A DNA stretch of 64,000 bases from Kribbella steppae (GTDB lineage Bacteria; Actinomycetota; Actinomycetes; Propionibacteriales; Kribbellaceae). The stretch lies in assembly GCF_004342025.1 (NCBI RefSeq), contig NZ_SLWN01000003.1, positions 620,001-684,000 on the forward strand, read 5' to 3'. Below are positions 63,487-64,000 of this stretch, one piece after another (the first letter of the stretch is position 1; each line of letters begins with the position of its first letter). Made by a program: the position numbers and the translations under genes. The notes beneath the pieces were generated by a model, which ran no database searches, was not told the DNA's origin, and saw nothing but the letters and a program-made list of their open reading frames with translations.

Positions 63487-64000
63487 GTGGAGAGGCATTC
63501 GGAGGCGCGGCGGGAGCTGGGGGTTTCGTCGGCTCTGCTGGAACATGCGCTGTTCGAGGTGAAGCGGGTCGTCGTCGGCCAGGACCACCTGGTCGAGCGG
63601 ATGCTGGTCGGGCTGCTGGCCCGCGGGCACTGCCTGCTGGAGGGTGTGCCCGGCGTTGCGAAGACGTTGGCGGTCCGGACGCTGGCCGAGGTGATCAGCG
63701 GTCAGTTCTCGCGGCTGCAGTTCACGCCGGACCTGGTACCGGGCGACATCATGGGTACGCGGATCTGGCGGCCGTCGGCGGAGGGGTTCGACACCGAGCT
63801 CGGCCCGGTGTTCGCCAACCTCGTGCTGGCGGACGAGATCAACCGTGCACCGGCCAAGGTGCAGTCGGCGTTGCTCGAGGCAATGGCCGAGAACCAGGTC
63901 AGCATCGGTGGCACCAGCTACCGGCTGCCCGAACCGTTCCTGGTCCTGGCGACCCAGAACCCGATCGAGTCCGACGGTGTGTACGCACTGCCCGAGGCGC
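63487..64000 (+). CDS. MoxR-type AAA+ ATPase, 3' end missing
   Basis: The first 171 residues of a MoxR ATPase. [43 protein letters not shown] holds Walker A (GVPGVAKT), [19 protein letters not shown]alker B, and [20 protein letters not shown] sensor 1. The family assists maturation of metal- or VWA-containing proteins, which are normally encoded just downstream. The GTG at 63487 follows GGAGG by five bases. The remaining ~150 residues lie beyond the window. Confidence 0.93.
   Translation, partial: MERHSEARRELGVSSALLEHALFEVKRVVVGQDHLVERMLVGLLARGHCLLEGVPGVAKTLAVRTLAEVISGQFSRLQFTPDLVPGDIMGTRIWRPSAEGFDTELGPVFANLVLADEINRAPAKVQSALLEAMAENQVSIGGTSYRLPEPFLVLATQNPIESDGVYALPEA

Overview
The window is very GC-rich, with frequent GTG and TTG starts and many 4-base start/stop overlaps. 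Together with the gene content (a WXG100/FtsK-type secretion locus, an actinobacterial Tad locus, four-subunit succinate dehydrogenase, ECF42-type sigma factor) this points to a soil actinobacterium, most likely of the Kribbella/Nocardioidaceae group. That placement is an inference from protein style; no rRNA or other marker is present. It looks like ordinary chromosome: no tRNA, rRNA, CRISPR array, phage or insertion sequence was seen.

Left part (1-28.4 kb), mainly housekeeping and transport: the 3' end of a DppA-like D-aminopeptidase; an ECF sigma factor with its DGPF partner; a DUF2000 gene; an amino-acid ABC importer plus a DadA-like oxidase, divergent from a CdaR-type regulator; sdhCDAB; an MBL-fold hydrolase with a zinc ribbon; a 1017-residue secreted beta-rich protein; two GT4 glycosyltransferases; a stand-alone methylmalonyl-CoA mutase catalytic subunit; an M20 amidohydrolase; and a nucleoside-salvage operon (BMP lipoprotein, fused ATPase, two permeases, cytidine deaminase, thymidine phosphorylase).

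Middle part (28.4-40 kb), the most interesting: a compact type VII-like locus. It holds three small WXG proteins, a remnant of a fourth, a 1510-residue EssC/EccC-type ATPase with an FHA region and three FtsK-like domains, a 656-residue candidate substrate, and an operon of WXG100 protein, calpain-like cysteine protease and two paralogous small proteins, one probably cytosolic and one a lipoprotein. No EccB, EccD, EccE or mycosin gene is present. I read the operon as a possible secreted protease with escort and protective partners; this is inference.

Next (40.2-49.4 kb) is a Tad/Flp pilus locus: SAF protein, CpaE-like protein with an altered P-loop, CpaF ATPase, two TadB/TadC proteins, a Flp-like pilin and three TadE/F/G-like proteins. 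It ends with a 931-residue protein joining four membrane segments, an external LysM domain and a cytoplasmic SARP/BTAD-like region. A cluster of direct and inverted repeats lies before that last gene.

Right part (49.4-64 kb): a lipoprotein, a uridine-kinase-like P-loop protein, a small membrane protein, an APH-type kinase, and a polyol operon (SorC-type regulator, binding protein, two permeases, mannitol-type dehydrogenase, zinc dehydrogenase, then xylulokinase) with two perfect GCTCATATGAGC palindromes at its control region. A DUF3592-like protein, a two-component system facing a small secreted Gln/Pro-rich protein, and the start of a MoxR ATPase follow.
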